Part shown: in pieces, positions 5,170-5,597 of the stretch
Layout of the letters: each line of letters begins with the position of its first letter
Position numbering within the stretch: position 1 is the stretch's first letter
Source: Gammaproteobacteria bacterium
GTDB taxonomy: Bacteria; Pseudomonadota; Gammaproteobacteria; SZUA-140
Direction: 5' to 3'
DNA length: 5,597 nt
Assembly (NCBI GenBank): GCA_026982145.1
Contig: JALSHQ010000054.1
Coordinates: 1 to 5,597 of the forward strand
The notes under the pieces: model-generated
Databases searched by the model: none
What the model saw: only the letters and a program-made list of their open reading frames with translations
What the model was told of the DNA's origin: nothing
Program-made: the position numbers and the translations under genes

Positions 5170-5203
5170 AAAAAGGGGCGGGCAAATTGCTCGCCCCTTT
5201 TTT
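5170..5203 (+). terminator. Rho-independent terminator after cytochrome c4
   Basis: AAAAAGGGGCG is matched by CGCCCCTTTTT, and the inner GCAA by TTGC around a single A, with one G-U wobble between the two blocks. The GC-rich stem ends in six T residues (5198-5203). It lies 34 bases past the cytochrome c4 stop, so that transcript should end here and the following cytochrome needs its own promoter. The A-run on the left would let it work weakly in reverse as well. Confidence 0.92.
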
Positions 5204-5219
5204 ATCTGTGAAATTTATA

Positions 5220-5225
5220 TATGAT
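5220..5225 (+). promoter_or_regulatory. Possible -10 box of the downstream cytochrome gene
   Basis: TATGAT matches the -10 consensus at five of six positions and lies between the terminator and the next start, where a promoter is expected. The position 16-17 bases upstream is the terminator's T-run, so there is no proper -35. Confidence 0.25.
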
Positions 5226-5270
5226 GAATGCTGAACAGCGCTCATCACGCGAGTTGGTAAACTTTCTAGC

Positions 5271-5597
5271 ATGGCAAAAAAACAACCTCTAAAATCTGGT
5301 GAAAAGATACTGCTTGGGATTTTCGGCGCATTTTTCTGTTTGGCAGCCATTGGATATGTGGTGCTGGAGAGTGTGCGCCTGACATCGGATAAGCCAATGT
5401 TTACCCAGACGACATTTTTTAACTTTTCAGAAGAAGGAAAGCTTGGGCATGGTTATTACATGAAAGCGAATTGTAATGCCTGTCATCGTGCGGTACGAAG
5501 TGGCACCAGCATGGGGTTGTCACTAGATGGTGTGGGTTCAAAGAGAAGTGCCGATTGGTTGGAAGCATTCTTGCTATTTCCTGAGCGGACTTATGAA
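5271..5597 (+). CDS. Membrane-anchored monohaem c-type cytochrome (3' end outside the window)
   Basis: The first 109 codons are present and the frame is still open at the window edge. A short basic N-terminus (MAKKQPLKSGEK) is followed by one hydrophobic helix (about residues 13-32), which by the positive-inside rule leaves the rest in the periplasm. After a linker, CNACH (Cys68, Cys71, His72) in YYMKANCNACHRA binds covalent haem. SLDGVGSKRSADWLEAFLLFPERTY after it looks like the usual 'L.gvG..r...wl..fl..P' stretch of class I cytochromes, split here by an anchor-proximal insertion. The Met ligand would lie in the missing part. The start at 5271 is the only usable one after the in-frame stop at 5232, although no clear Shine-Dalgarno is present. 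It probably hands electrons on at the membrane; it could be part of an oxidase or reductase cluster continuing to the right. Confidence 0.85.
   Translation, partial: MAKKQPLKSGEKILLGIFGAFFCLAAIGYVVLESVRLTSDKPMFTQTTFFNFSEEGKLGHGYYMKANCNACHRAVRSGTSMGLSLDGVGSKRSADWLEAFLLFPERTYE

Noticed and set aside
5221..5292. 23-codon frame beginning MMNAEQRSSR overlapping the second cytochrome start
   Set aside because: It lacks a Shine-Dalgarno sequence, sits in the promoter region and overlaps the clear cytochrome gene in another frame.

Overview
The window reads as chromosomal DNA from a Gram-negative proteobacterium, probably a gammaproteobacterium-like or related chemolithotrophic/respiratory lineage. 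The grounds are a GldG/DUF4340 pair ahead of mutM, a periplasmic dihaem cytochrome c4 with a cleavable signal peptide, and a second, membrane-anchored c-type cytochrome. Nothing in the sequence fixes the genus. No rRNA, tRNA, CRISPR array, insertion sequence or phage gene is visible.

Left block (1-1868, + strand): a compact operon-like run. It holds the C-terminal end of a GldG-like ABC-transporter auxiliary protein (cut by the window edge), a DUF4340 membrane-anchored protein, and mutM (formamidopyrimidine-DNA glycosylase). The genes are nearly abutting or overlap by a few bases. mutM ends one base from the end of a convergent gene (1870-3336, - strand) for a polytopic membrane protein that looks like a GT-C/ArnT-type glycosyltransferase relative.

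Middle block (3337-4400): an AT-rich stretch of about 1 kb without a conventional gene. It contains two very short ORFs that look real: a 25-residue single-span membrane peptide on the - strand (3570-3647) and a 30-residue single-span membrane peptide on the + strand (4175-4267). Each has a near-perfect Shine-Dalgarno sequence. Around them lie several small dyads, a 10-bp tandem repeat, a perfect TATAAT hexamer and a strong hairpin. This is the most interesting part of the window.

Right block (4401-5597, + strand): a dihaem cytochrome c4 with a strong ribosome binding site and a textbook rho-independent terminator. It is followed by the start of a membrane-anchored monohaem cytochrome c that runs off the window. 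The two cytochromes point to an electron-transfer locus, plausibly feeding a terminal oxidase. The tiny membrane peptides beside them could be accessory subunits of such a complex, but that link rests on position only.
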